A stretch of 16,066 nt of DNA from Promethearchaeota archaeon (GCA_014730295.1 WJIN01000025.1:1-16066), one strand, 5' to 3'. Shown: positions 1-9,852, numbered from the stretch's first letter. Notes: generated by a model not told the origin, from the sequence alone. Translations and numbers: made by a program.

Positions 1-150
1 CAAACCGCAGCGATATCAGTTGAGTCCAAATAAATTTTTGAAAATGACTCACTCTAAATATGCTGCTGCATGTAGTACCACCTAATACCGATTCACGAAC
101 GTGTTGAGGTCCACAGAGACGTGCACTCTTAAAAATGCATTAAGTAATTA
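1..150. other. Left-edge region without a convincing gene
   Basis: No complete reading frame can be supported here. On the plus strand the first ten codons (ending with the residues AISVESK and a TAA at 31-33) could be the tail of a gene that begins outside the window. In the same frame further right there is a short run reading EVHRDV, which recalls the end of TnpB transposases, but it is flanked by stops. Both could be chance. An imperfect dyad ACCT...AGGT encloses CAC-GAAC-GTG at about 89-118. Confidence 0.25.
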
Positions 151-259
151 AATCCGTGTACTTGATACGGATTTTTTGGTTTGGTAGTGTTTTAAACCGT
201 GAATTGAGTTTTATCGGACCAATGTAGTTTGGTAAGATAGCTATTCAAAATCACACTAC
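151..259 (-). ncRNA. Structured RNA-like element, copy 1
   Basis: Copy of a two-part element that recurs at 334-439. Read on the minus strand it has a terminal stem GTAGTG/CACTAC (outer ends at 259 and 184), an inner GAAT/ATTC pairing, and a central hairpin with stem ACCAA/TTGGT extended by TATC/GATA across a small internal loop. It is followed by a second hairpin (ACGGAT-type arms at 151-157 and 167-173). Stems are kept between the copies although bases differ. The minus strand is preferred because mismatches of the plus strand become G-U pairs there. On the plus strand the 151-173 hairpin is followed by a T-tract and could instead act as a terminator. No known riboswitch or sRNA class was recognised. 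Confidence 0.4.
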
Positions 260-333
260 ACCTTTTTCATTCTTTTCACATTCATATCACTTAAGTTTAA
301 ATGTGATCATTTTCACAAGAAATATAACAAAAG

Positions 334-439
334 TCCATACCTATTCGGTCTGGATTTGAGTTTAGGGTAGTGGGTAGTTTTGAATTGAGTATCTCCGACC
401 AGAGCGAGTCTGGTAAGAAATACTATTCCTTCTCACTAC
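334..439 (-). ncRNA. Structured RNA-like element, copy 2
   Basis: Second copy of the element at 151-259. On the minus strand the central hairpin runs from 424 to 388 and pairs 15 of 16 positions, counting G-U pairs, around a five-base loop CTCGC; its top stem is ACCAGA/TCTGGT. The terminal stem GTAGTG/CACTAC lies at 434-439 and 367-372. The following hairpin has arms TCCAGACC and GGTATGGA around a five-base loop (334-354), with a short T-rich run after it on the minus strand. Blocks shared with copy 1 include CTTACCA, ACTCAATTCA and CACTACC. It lies downstream of the DUF454 gene, so it could be a 3' UTR element, a free RNA, or a tandem leader for a gene left of the window. Confidence 0.42.
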
Positions 440-484
440 TTTTGTAACTTTTTCTATTTAATTTCCAAGTAATTCGTTTCTGCC

Positions 485-943
485 TTAATTTTTCTCATTC
501 CTTTTATGGTTTGGTTTTGGCTTTATGAGAATTATATGAATTGAGACGAGAGTCGCGATGATGATTAATAATATTTGAATCCATAAAATCGTGATAAAAA
601 ATATTGAGATCAAAATAGTTATCCATAGCAGAATAATCGTAATTACCTTTAATTTTATTGGCAATCCCTTACCCTCTCTATAATCGCGGATAATTTTCCC
701 GAATATCTTATTATGGATTAACCAATTATAGGCTTTTTCAGAGCTCCGCACATAACACGCCGCGGATAATAATAGAAAAGGTGTGGTCGGAAGGATCGGA
801 AATACCATCCCAATAATTCCCAAGGCTAAGGAGATTGTCCCTGCTATATAGTATAATATACGCTTAACTCTACTCTGAGAAATTTGTAATTCTTTAGAAC
901 CTCCTTTTCCTTCCTTTTTTTCTACATCATTTGATGCGGTCAT
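485..943 (-). CDS. DUF454 (YbaN-like) small integral membrane protein
   Basis: 152-residue membrane protein of the DUF454/YbaN family. The family hallmark, a hydrophobic helix leading into PILPTTPFLLL, is present at residues 49-59, followed by the cysteine/arginine/serine segment CYVRSSEKAYNWL and a conserved FGKIIRDY region near residues 81-88. Hydrophobic segments lie at about 29-62, 98-120 and 121-140; the N-terminus is polar and lysine-rich. The biochemical role of the family is unknown. The ATG is preceded by TTGGGGTAAT and an AT-rich stretch. It lies 61 bp downstream of katG on the same strand; the gap holds both a T-rich run that could end katG transcription and a TATAAAA motif that could start this gene, so co-transcription is uncertain. 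Confidence 0.85.
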   Translation of the reverse strand: MTASNDVEKKEGKGGSKELQISQSRVKRILYYIAGTISLALGIIGMVFPILPTTPFLLLSAACYVRSSEKAYNWLIHNKIFGKIIRDYREGKGLPIKLKVITIILLWITILISIFFITILWIQILLIIIATLVSIHIILIKPKPNHKRNEKN

Positions 944-1004
944 TATTTATATTACCCCAAGAATTAAGAATGAAAAATAAAAAATAATTTTATAGATTAG
1001 ATTT

Positions 1005-3542
<2,538 letters not shown>

Positions 3543-3938
3543 TTAAACCTGCCATAGCCCTAAAATTAATCCTGTAATGAGTAGTGCTATAATGTGATAT
3601 CCTCCATCAATTAAATAGGCAATATAATCTTTTCCCTCGTAAAGAACATTGTATGCTCCACTACTAAGCACAAATCCAACCCCTACTATTAAAGCGACAA
3701 GTAGAGATATAAACACATCATACGTCCCGACTAGTTCTAATAAGAGGGCTAAAAATAATGTCGCAATAAAAGCAGCTATTGCTGATCCGATAAAATCTAT
3801 TGGTTTCTGCTCAAGATCTTCCATATTTATTCCTAATGCTTTTACCCATATATTTCCAAACAGTATTGGTGAGTACCATAAAGCTCCTAAAGCAAAATAT
3901 ATTATAGTACTTACCAAAATTGCCCAAATATTTATCAT
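3543..3938 (-). CDS. DUF1761 family membrane protein
   Basis: 131-residue membrane protein of the DUF1761 family, of unknown biochemical function. It opens with the family signature: an N-terminal helix beginning MINIWAILVSTIIYFALGA, followed directly by the motif LWYSPILFGNIW. Four hydrophobic helices are visible at about residues 3-22, 48-70, 74-95 and 108-128. The reading frame extends 34 codons further upstream (to 4040), but that extension is polar and lysine-rich and lacks family features, so the ATG at 3938 is chosen. A TTTATATTT element at about 3980-3988 on the minus strand would start transcription roughly 20 bases before this ATG, which supports the choice. The neighbouring TrmB gene is 139 bp upstream on the same strand. 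Confidence 0.8.
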   Translation of the reverse strand: MINIWAILVSTIIYFALGALWYSPILFGNIWVKALGINMEDLEQKPIDFIGSAIAAFIATLFLALLLELVGTYDVFISLLVALIVGVGFVLSSGAYNVLYEGKDYIAYLIDGGYHIIALLITGLILGLWQV

Positions 3939-3977
3939 TTTATTCACTTTTCTATTTAAGCTTTTTCTAGCTTCTTT

Positions 3978-3990
3978 CAAATATAAATAC
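3978..3990 (-). promoter_or_regulatory. TATA-like promoter of the DUF1761 gene
   Basis: On the minus strand the sequence GTATTTATATTTG gives a good archaeal TATA match about 45 bases upstream of the ATG at 3938, implying a short leader of about 20 bases. Confidence 0.35.
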
Positions 3991-4077
3991 AATAGTAATG
4001 ATTTATAATATGGATTTTTTAGAAAGAATATGAAACTCAAAAATCAATTAATACGCGATTATTTAACTCTCGAAAGT

Positions 4078-5094
4078 TTAGTTAACTATTGAATAATAAT
4101 AACCGGGTCTACCGACTCCAGAATCGTCAATATCTTCTACTATTTGATTTTCGTTCATTAAAAAATGTAAGATTTCCTTTAATTTTTTCCCACTAATTCC
4201 GGTCTCTAAACTAATATCTCTGGTTTTAATGCTCCCGTTCCGTTCAATTACATCCATTACCCGTTGATATGAATCTGGATACTTTATTTCCAGCTTTTTC
4301 TTGACGGTCTTAATGGAAAACATTTTTTTAAGCTGTTCTACCAGCGATTTTCCGTAGAAGCCATCACAAAAGAAGATTTCATCTTGTTTGAAACTCACGG
4401 AATTGAAATATCCGTCATCAATTAAAATATGTCCGTTATTGATAACTCTGTTATTGTATATGATATTATGGCATAATTTTTCTTCTGTTTCGATGAGAGT
4501 AATTCGTAATCTCTGAAAGATCTCTGCAACTTGATCTAAATAATTAAATGAAGATTGATAATCGGAATTTGAAAAATAAAGGATTATTTTCACTCCTCTC
4601 TTGAATAATTCTCGGAGAAAGGGTTCAATTTGCTTTAGATAAAATGGTGGAAGAGTAGAGAGGATGATTTCTTCTTGCGCATTGCTTATTAATTCATAAT
4701 GTTTTTCTAGAGCAAGAGAGAGATCATCATAGTGATAATGATAAATTTGTTTTTGACAAACACCTTGACGACTCTCTTCTATACGAATTCTGTCTTGGAT
4801 CTTATCTAAAAACGTGTTATATTTGCTAATTTTTTTATCTATAAGACGACTTAAGGTGATTTTTGGATTAATTTTCCAATATGTTTTAGGTTTGGTCTCT
4901 GAAGATGCAATTAATCCCAATTCTTCGAGAGCGTTTAGGTTATTACTTACTTGAGCGTATGAAAGATTTAGAGCTTCTTTTATCTCTTGAATGGTGCGTA
5001 CTCGGTTAAACAGTAAAAAATGGTAAATACTTATTTGAGTATCATTTAATCCCAATTCTTCTAAAAATTTTCTTAATTTAAACTGGTCTAACAT
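4078..5094 (-). CDS. TrmB-family transcriptional regulator with a second C-terminal HTH
   Basis: 338-residue DNA-binding regulator. Residues 1-75 form a winged helix of the TrmB type (LGLNDTQISIYHFLL, then LNLSYAQVSNNLNALEELGL). A helical linker at about 80-112 probably dimerises. Residues 115-260 resemble the phospholipase-D-like domain of TrmB proteins (EEIILSTLPPF, RGVKIILYFS, GHILIDDGYF), without an HKD catalytic motif, so a ligand-sensing role is more likely than enzyme activity. Residues 275-338 look like another winged helix (RNGSIKTRDISLETGISGKK). The start has GAGAG upstream. TrmB proteins often sense sugars, but the ligand here cannot be read from sequence. It is divergent from the 4-Cys/GyrI pair, a natural target, and the region between carries repeated TCACAA motifs. 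Confidence 0.85.
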   Translation of the reverse strand: MLDQFKLRKFLEELGLNDTQISIYHFLLFNRVRTIQEIKEALNLSYAQVSNNLNALEELGLIASSETKPKTYWKINPKITLSRLIDKKISKYNTFLDKIQDRIRIEESRQGVCQKQIYHYHYDDLSLALEKHYELISNAQEEIILSTLPPFYLKQIEPFLRELFKRGVKIILYFSNSDYQSSFNYLDQVAEIFQRLRITLIETEEKLCHNIIYNNRVINNGHILIDDGYFNSVSFKQDEIFFCDGFYGKSLVEQLKKMFSIKTVKKKLEIKYPDSYQRVMDVIERNGSIKTRDISLETGISGKKLKEILHFLMNENQIVEDIDDSGVGRPGYYYSIVN

Positions 5095-5219
5095 TTCACA
5101 ATTCTCTCTAGATAATTTGTGACTCCATTTAATGATATTGCATATTGAATAAACCTATTTATCATCACAAATACTCTATCAGTTAAGAACATAAATATAT
5201 TTGGATGTGAATAAAAAAG
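5095..5219. promoter_or_regulatory. Divergent promoter/operator region with TCACAA motifs
   Basis: Between the TrmB-type regulator (minus) and the four-cysteine protein (plus). TCACAA at 5096-5101 faces TTGTGA at 5117-5122, forming a dyad with a 15-bp spacer. A third site, TCACAAA at 5165-5171, is inverted relative to TTTGTGA at 5116-5122. A TATA-like ATAAATATAT at 5191-5200 lies about 24 bp before the ATG at 5220, which predicts a leaderless or nearly leaderless plus-strand transcript. The dyad lies immediately upstream of the regulator start, where it could mediate autoregulation. Confidence 0.45.
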
Positions 5220-5351
5220 ATGGCACAATGTAAAGATTGTAAATTCTATAATCCTATTGATGAGACAAAGGGCGATTGTTTTGGGCATGAAGTACCCGCA
5301 AACACGGACGCATCAAACTGCCCCACCAATAGCTTTCAACCAAGAGAATAA
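5220..5351 (+). CDS. Small four-cysteine protein, similar to BssB/BssC-type small subunits
   Basis: A 43-residue gene from ATG to TAA. The protein begins MAQCKDCKFYNPIDETKGDC and ends NCPTNSFQPRE, giving four cysteines: Cys4, Cys7, Cys20 and Cys34. The layout CxxCxxF-P...GDC-G...C...F-PR resembles the small iron-sulfur (HiPIP-like) subunits of benzylsuccinate-synthase-type glycyl radical enzymes, so it probably binds one [4Fe-4S] cluster; similar stand-alone proteins occur in archaea (from general knowledge). No glycyl radical enzyme is visible in this window. The next gene's GTG begins two bases after this stop, so the two are probably translationally coupled. A zinc-binding mini-protein is the alternative. 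Confidence 0.75.
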   Translation: MAQCKDCKFYNPIDETKGDCFGHEVPANTDASNCPTNSFQPRE

Positions 5352-5353
5352 AG

Positions 5354-5986
5354 GTGATTATTATAGCTTCTAAAATAGACTTTAAAAAAACAGAAAAGGA
5401 TCTCTATTTTCCAAGCTCGAAACAAGTTTCAATCCTTACCGTTCCTAAAATGAAGTTTTTAATAATAGATGGAATGGGATCGCCCGGTGATTCTCAAGAA
5501 TATCAAGACGCGATGAGCGTATTATACCCGGTCGCTTTTAAAACCAAGTTCTTAAGTAAGGATGACGGAAAAGATTATGTGGTCCCTCCATTGGAAGGAT
5601 TATGGTGGGCGGATGATATGAATGATTTTACTGAAGGAAATCGAGATAAGTGGAGATGGACTCTTATGATTCGGCAACCAGACTGGATCAGCAAAGAACT
5701 TATACAACAAGCAGTCGAGATTACCGAAACAAAGAAACCAGAGCTGAAAGATCTCTTACCTGAACTTCGATTCGAAGACTTTGAGGAGGGAAAATGCGCC
5801 CAAATAATGCATATTGGACCCTTTTCAGAAGAAGCTCCTACTATCGAAAAACTTCATAAATTTATTAAAAAGGAAGGAGGAACGTTTGATGGGCACGATC
5901 ATAAACATCATGAAATTTATCTTAGCGATGTGAGGAGAGCAAAACCCGAAAAATGGAAAACAGTTATCAGACAACCTTTTAAGTAA
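5354..5986 (+). CDS. GyrI-like small-molecule-binding domain protein (COG4832)
   Basis: 210-residue soluble protein of the COG4832/GyrI-like family, related to the effector-binding domain of AraC/MerR-type regulators but without a DNA-binding domain. Family marks are the opening KIDFKKTEKDLYFPSSKQV, VPKMKFLIIDGMGSPGD near residues 30-46, PPLEGLWWADD, RWTLMIRQPDWIS, CAQIMHIGPFSEEAPTIEKL and HHEIYLSDVRRAKPEKWKT. Some GyrI-like proteins hydrolyse small electrophilic compounds; whether this one does is unknown. The start is GTG; the family N-terminus needs it, and the next Met would remove 32 conserved-looking residues. It lies two bases after the four-cysteine gene, so the two are one transcription unit. 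Confidence 0.85.
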   Translation: MIIIASKIDFKKTEKDLYFPSSKQVSILTVPKMKFLIIDGMGSPGDSQEYQDAMSVLYPVAFKTKFLSKDDGKDYVVPPLEGLWWADDMNDFTEGNRDKWRWTLMIRQPDWISKELIQQAVEITETKKPELKDLLPELRFEDFEEGKCAQIMHIGPFSEEAPTIEKLHKFIKKEGGTFDGHDHKHHEIYLSDVRRAKPEKWKTVIRQPFK

Positions 5987-5996
5987 TTAACAACTC

Positions 5997-6018
5997 CATT
6001 TTTTTATTTTTTTTATTC
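5997..6018 (+). terminator. T-tract terminator after the GyrI-like gene
   Basis: Two runs of seven and eight or more T separated by an A begin about 12 bp after the stop codon at 5986. Such oligo-T tracts without a stable hairpin are typical archaeal termination signals. Confidence 0.4.
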
Positions 6019-6120
6019 ATGCACTGCAATCAATACAACAAAATAAAACAAGATGATGGAAGATAAAAATAGATAAAAAAAATAAAATTCAAAACAATTA
6101 AAAGGAAGTAGATTTAAGCT

Positions 6121-6885
6121 ATGGGATTCTATGATTTATCGAAAGAGATCCGCACTAAATTGGTCAAAAAAATGAAGGATGAGATAGAAACTGAAATCAA
6201 CAACAACCAATATAACAACTTCTTAAGCTATGCATCTGACGAGGATACTTACATCCGGAAGAAGGCATATTTAATTTTGGCTCGCTATCATCGGGACAAG
6301 AAGGCATTTCGGAAAAATGTAGCTAATGTAATCGGAAAATTATTCGATCATGAGAATGAATTGGTTCGCCAAACCGTCGTTAATACTTTAGGTGAAATAG
6401 GCAAATATGATGCCGAAGAAGTACTCGGAATATTAGAAAACGCGATGGATGATGATCATCATAAGGTTAGGAATGCAGTGATGAGTTCGCTGAAAAAGAT
6501 GGGCGAGAAAAATCCAAAACCCACCCTGCAATTTGCGAGACGATTTCTGGATCATCCTGACCCACGCATTCGTAGGGAAGTAATCCATGGAATTGAATTA
6601 CGAGGGCGGACGCATCCTGAAGAGGTATTACCTCTGTTAAGAGAAGTCCAGTTCGAACAAAATAAGAAAGTGAGAGCTACTATAATTCATGTATTGGGAC
6701 AAATTAGCTACAAGGAAGGATGTTTGAAGAAAGTTTTAGCTGATTTAAAGGAGTGGGACAATTGGTCACTTGTTCAAGAAGCACTTGAAGAGATCATAAA
6801 CGTCCATAAGAAATATAAATTTTCCAAATATTCTTATCAAGAAGTCCAAGAACTCATAAGTCTATTTTTAGAAAGAAAATTTTGA
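6121..6885 (+). CDS. HEAT-repeat protein (AlkD-like alpha-helical repeat fold)
   Basis: 254-residue all-helical, charged protein made of tandem HEAT-type helix pairs, visible at about residues 30-60 (EDTYIRKKAYLILARYHRD), 66-98 (ENELVRQTVVNTLGEIG), 100-130 (DDDHHKVRNAVMSSLKKMG), 133-165 (HPDPRIRREVIHGIELRG), 168-200 (NKKVRATIIHVLGQIS) and 205-235. The phrase ARRFLDHPDPRIRREV resembles AlkD/AlkC-like DNA-alkylation-repair relatives, but catalytic residues could not be identified, so a scaffold role is equally likely. There is no signal peptide or membrane segment. A purine-rich AAAAGGAAG about 10 bp before the ATG serves as ribosome-binding site. It stands alone on the plus strand, facing the minus-strand paralog genes. 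Confidence 0.75.
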   Translation: MGFYDLSKEIRTKLVKKMKDEIETEINNNQYNNFLSYASDEDTYIRKKAYLILARYHRDKKAFRKNVANVIGKLFDHENELVRQTVVNTLGEIGKYDAEEVLGILENAMDDDHHKVRNAVMSSLKKMGEKNPKPTLQFARRFLDHPDPRIRREVIHGIELRGRTHPEEVLPLLREVQFEQNKKVRATIIHVLGQISYKEGCLKKVLADLKEWDNWSLVQEALEEIINVHKKYKFSKYSYQEVQELISLFLERKF

Positions 6886-6997
6886 TCTATATGATTTAAT
6901 TTCTCCTTCTCATTAGTTTGATTTCTCGTTCTAAACCTTTTTTAAAATTGAGCTTAATCATTTTTGAATAGGTAATTCCATCTAAAAGAAATTGAAA

Positions 6998-7354
6998 TTA
7001 ACAAAATCCTAATCCCGTGAGAAGAAATTTCGGAGATACACCCAGCTCAAAATCTTCGAAAACCTCCTTAACTTCGGTCATTTCGGTCTCTGTAGGAAAA
7101 GGCACTTTTTCAATACGAAAATTTCTAAAGGTTTCGCAAGTGACATATATTTTTCCGAATATAACCTCTTCATACCATTGATCTGTGAATTGTTCCTCTA
7201 TGTTCATTTGAATATTTTTTCCCGAAGAAGTTTTCACAACGAATATATAGTTATCAAACCATTTTCTATCTCTAATTTGGGGAAATTTTTCCTTTAAGAC
7301 ATCCAATTTAAAATGCCAACCATAAAAAACCACACCATAACCATATATTCCCAT
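6998..7354 (-). CDS. Small conserved-looking protein, paralog A of a tandem pair
   Basis: 118-residue soluble protein of no recognised family. It is related to the gene directly upstream (7388-7738): both start MG, have an aromatic/Gly stretch (VFYGWHFK here, IFYGILVK there) followed by a charged segment containing FP, share VIFGKIYVTCET versus VVFGKVFCEAET at about residues 64-75, then PFPTETEMTEVKEVF versus PIPEQAELDKIEKLF, and end with a short G-rich tail. The pattern suggests an alpha/beta fold with several strands. GAGAGGT sits about 11 bp before the ATG. The 33-bp spacing to the upstream paralog, and the propeller gene beyond it, suggest one operon. The two copies have diverged considerably, so the duplication is not recent. 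Confidence 0.7.
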   Translation of the reverse strand: MGIYGYGVVFYGWHFKLDVLKEKFPQIRDRKWFDNYIFVVKTSSGKNIQMNIEEQFTDQWYEEVIFGKIYVTCETFRNFRIEKVPFPTETEMTEVKEVFEDFELGVSPKFLLTGLGFC

Positions 7355-7387
7355 TTCTTTATTTACCTCTCGCCTCTATTATTGATT

Positions 7388-7738
7388 TTAAAATTGTGGT
7401 CCAGATCCAACTATTTGGAATTCGGGTTTGGGCAAACCCCTTTCTGTAAATAACTTCTCAATTTTATCTAATTCTGCTTGTTCTGGAATTGGAATTTCTT
7501 TATACTCTACATAACTCATCGTTTCTGCCTCACAAAAAACCTTTCCAAATACTACCTTGTCGATCTTATTCTCAAATACCACTAATATCCTTAAATCAGC
7601 TTTTTCTCCATCATCCATCGGAATGCTGACTATAGGTCCCCCCCTTACATCTATATCTCTCTCAACTTCCGGAAATACATCTAAAATTTTCTTAAATTTA
7701 ACCAAAATCCCATAAAATATATACGCAATCGCTCCCAT
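7388..7738 (-). CDS. Small conserved-looking protein, paralog B of a tandem pair
   Basis: 116-residue soluble protein of unknown family, paralogous to the downstream gene (6998-7354). It has the FYG aromatic motif near residue 8, FP at about 22, a central strand-rich part (ILVVFENKIDKVVFGKVFCEAET), an IPIPEQAELDKIEKLF segment and a C-terminal IVGSGPQF. AAAGGA lies 7-8 bp before the ATG, a good ribosome-binding site. The propeller gene ends 43 bp upstream, and that gap contains the perfect palindrome AAATACGTATTT at 7757-7768, which could be a promoter or operator element, so the paralogs may have their own promoter in addition to read-through. Confidence 0.7.
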   Translation of the reverse strand: MGAIAYIFYGILVKFKKILDVFPEVERDIDVRGGPIVSIPMDDGEKADLRILVVFENKIDKVVFGKVFCEAETMSYVEYKEIPIPEQAELDKIEKLFTERGLPKPEFQIVGSGPQF

Positions 7739-7756
7739 CTTTATTCCTTTTGTTTG

Positions 7757-7768
7757 AAATACGTATTT
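7757..7768. promoter_or_regulatory. Perfect 12-bp palindrome between propeller and paralog genes
   Basis: AAATACGTATTT lies 19 bp upstream of the start at 7738 and 13 bp beyond the propeller stop. Position and symmetry suit a small operator or a TATA-like element; no factor can be named. Confidence 0.3.
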
Positions 7769-7781
7769 ATTACAATTTAAA

Positions 7782-9776
7782 TTAATTTCCTATAGCATCT
7801 TTATCATAAATAAGGCCATATTTATGGTCCTTCACGGGGATACACTCTTCATTAATTATCCTTTTCAAAACCTCTTTACAAATACCATTATCCTCCTTTA
7901 TGGATGCAATGAAACACTCCCCGACTAAATCAATTTTTTCAAAACATTCTTCATATTTCCTGAAAAGATCCAGATTATAATCTGAATTATTATAAAAAAC
8001 ATATTGTAATGAGTAGTCCTTGAGAGAATATACGCTTACAATCCCATCTATTGACGCAATCACCAATGTGTCTTTATAAAGGCGATAAATTAGAATCTCT
8101 CCATAACCTACAAATTCCTTTACAAGTTCCCACGAATTATTATCTCGTATTTTTATACTATTGCTCGACACATTCAAACAGAAAACATAATCTCCATAAA
8201 GCACGAAACTGTTATCAAATCTATCTATATCACGTTCTTGTACCTTTTTCCAAACTTTCTTTTTCCATGTCTGGACGATTTTTCCATCTGTGAAAACATA
8301 GATATAATCATTATCCAAGAGTAAGTCCCTAATTTTGGTATCATCAGGAGGTTCGATAATTATCACTTGCTTCCAATTTTCTTTATTCCATATGGAAAGT
8401 ACATGATTATCAGCAGAATAAAGAAAATTATCATCAACTTTAATTATATTTACCCAATCACTATGATGGAGAATTCTAATAACATCGAATGTGATAGGAT
8501 TCCCTACTTTTACATAATGACCATAATCACAATAATATACATATTTTTCGTCATAGTCAATCGCATTAAGGGTCAAATCAATTTCTTGTACCTTATTCCA
8601 CGTTCCTCTTTCCCATACATGCGTGATATTTTCTGTCCCAAAAAGATAATCATCATAGATAAAAACCTTGATTGAATTTTTGTCTTCTCTAAGGATTCTC
8701 TCAGTCTGTAAAGACTCTCTATCCCAGATTCTAATTGATCCAATATCAGATCCTACATATATATACTCATCATCAATCGCAACTGAATTCACATCTATAG
8801 TTTTAGAATATAAAGTCTTAACCACTTTATTAGATGCTAAATTCCACTTTTTTAACTTTCCCTGTTTAGTTGTTGAAAACATATATTCTGTGCCAATGGC
8901 GATTAGCTGAATATCGTCCTTTTCATCAATAATAGTATCTAGTACTTCCCATTTTTTTGTATCCCAAATCTCTATAATATTACCATTTTTAATTAAATAC
9001 AAATATTGACCTTTAATTCTCATAGAAATAATTCTAAGATGCCTTATTTCAAATATCTTTTCCCAAGTTCCTTTTTTTAGTATGATAATTGCTCCTTGAT
9101 AGGAAGGATATTTTTTCTCTTGTTGAATCCCACCTAAAAGATAAATATATTGCTCATCAAGGCATATTGACTCAAAACGGTCAGGAATATCATATGTAGT
9201 GGGAGATATCTGCTTAATCTCCTCCCAGTTTGTATTCGACAGAATTCTGAGCGGTTTACCTCGTGAGACTTCTAATATATATAAATAAGAATCATCTGCG
9301 TAGATATCGCGAATAGACCAATTTTCAAATTTAATCGTATGAACTTCCTTCCAAGTTTTTTTATCAAAAACAACAACCGATTGCTGATATGCGCTACATA
9401 TGTAAAAAAAATCATTGTTGGATGCACAGACTCGTTTAAACATCAAAAATTCCCTGTTTGTATCTTTTTCACATTTTTCCTTAGCTTTTATCAGATCCTC
9501 GGTTATAATTTTCTCACATACACCAACCTCTTCATAAGTCTGCTTATCTATAACATGAATTTTATCATCCTGATAAAAATAGAGAAATTGCTTATCTATA
9601 TGATATGTGTAGAATTGCTCTTTTCGATTGATAAACAGCGCTCGAAATTTTAAAGTCTCCTTATCAAAAACATGCAAAGGACCCCACATTTTACTATAAT
9701 AAAGATAATTCTCGTCCACATCTAGTTTTGACAGATTATTCCCCATGAATTCATTGAATAATATAATTTTCAACAT
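7782..9776 (-). CDS. Double beta-propeller (WD40/quinoprotein-like) repeat protein
   Basis: 664-residue protein built almost wholly of about 45-residue repeats of the form D-D-x-Y-I/L-Y, a short turn, then I-x-I-W/F-D-K-x-T/S-W-K-x-V-x-x-I. About 14 repeats can be counted, starting at LSKLDVDENYLYYS and ending at EILIYRLYKD, enough for two seven-bladed propellers. Examples are VAIDDEYIYVGSDIGSIRIW and IKVDDNFLYSADNHVLSIWN. The last 65 residues have a non-repeat helical tail. There is no signal peptide or membrane helix, so it is probably a cytosolic interaction scaffold. The ATG lacks a Shine-Dalgarno, but a TATA-like element about 35 bp upstream implies a leaderless mRNA. It is divergent from the small GTPase gene and upstream of the two paralogs. 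No catalytic motif was seen. Confidence 0.85.
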   Translation of the reverse strand: MLKIILFNEFMGNNLSKLDVDENYLYYSKMWGPLHVFDKETLKFRALFINRKEQFYTYHIDKQFLYFYQDDKIHVIDKQTYEEVGVCEKIITEDLIKAKEKCEKDTNREFLMFKRVCASNNDFFYICSAYQQSVVVFDKKTWKEVHTIKFENWSIRDIYADDSYLYILEVSRGKPLRILSNTNWEEIKQISPTTYDIPDRFESICLDEQYIYLLGGIQQEKKYPSYQGAIIILKKGTWEKIFEIRHLRIISMRIKGQYLYLIKNGNIIEIWDTKKWEVLDTIIDEKDDIQLIAIGTEYMFSTTKQGKLKKWNLASNKVVKTLYSKTIDVNSVAIDDEYIYVGSDIGSIRIWDRESLQTERILREDKNSIKVFIYDDYLFGTENITHVWERGTWNKVQEIDLTLNAIDYDEKYVYYCDYGHYVKVGNPITFDVIRILHHSDWVNIIKVDDNFLYSADNHVLSIWNKENWKQVIIIEPPDDTKIRDLLLDNDYIYVFTDGKIVQTWKKKVWKKVQERDIDRFDNSFVLYGDYVFCLNVSSNSIKIRDNNSWELVKEFVGYGEILIYRLYKDTLVIASIDGIVSVYSLKDYSLQYVFYNNSDYNLDLFRKYEECFEKIDLVGECFIASIKEDNGICKEVLKRIINEECIPVKDHKYGLIYDKDAIGN

Positions 9777-9852
9777 ATAAGAAAAACAAAAAGAGTTTAA
9801 TCGATTTATACTATATAATCGTATTAAGATTAAATAAATGATTTGCTAAAGG
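9777..9852. promoter_or_regulatory. Compact divergent promoter of propeller and GTPase genes
   Basis: The 76-bp gap has one AT core at 9804-9820. On the plus strand CTATATAATC lies 34-42 bp before the GTPase ATG; on the minus strand TATAGTATAAAT lies about 30-38 bp before the propeller ATG. Both distances fit transcripts starting within about ten bases of the start codon. The two TATA-like elements overlap, so the genes may compete for, or share, one initiation region. Confidence 0.45.

Noticed and set aside
1..118. Left-edge fragment as a decayed TnpB C-terminus (EVHRDV)
   Set aside because: Only six residues match, stops interrupt the frame, and the zinc-finger cysteines are not properly spaced.
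184..439. The duplicated element as tRNA, C/D box or H/ACA RNA
   Set aside because: About 73-76 nt with a terminal stem recalls a tRNA, but no T-arm motif or anticodon arm fits; no RTGATGA/CTGA boxes; only one copy has a possible ACA, and the position is wrong.
3649..4008. 119-codon plus-strand ORF opposite the DUF1761 gene
   Set aside because: The minus strand encodes a recognisable membrane family there; the plus product has no domain or ribosome-binding site.
4078..5094. Phospholipase D activity of the regulator's middle domain
   Set aside because: No HxKxxxxD motif is present; the domain is the ligand-binding type found in TrmB proteins.
5088..5288. Minus-strand 66-codon ORF overlapping the divergent promoter region
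   Set aside because: It overlaps the four-cysteine gene on the opposite strand and the TrmB start, and its product is low-complexity and resembles no family.
8051..9653. Several plus-strand ORFs opposite the propeller gene
   Set aside because: They are antisense shadows of a clearly repetitive coding region.
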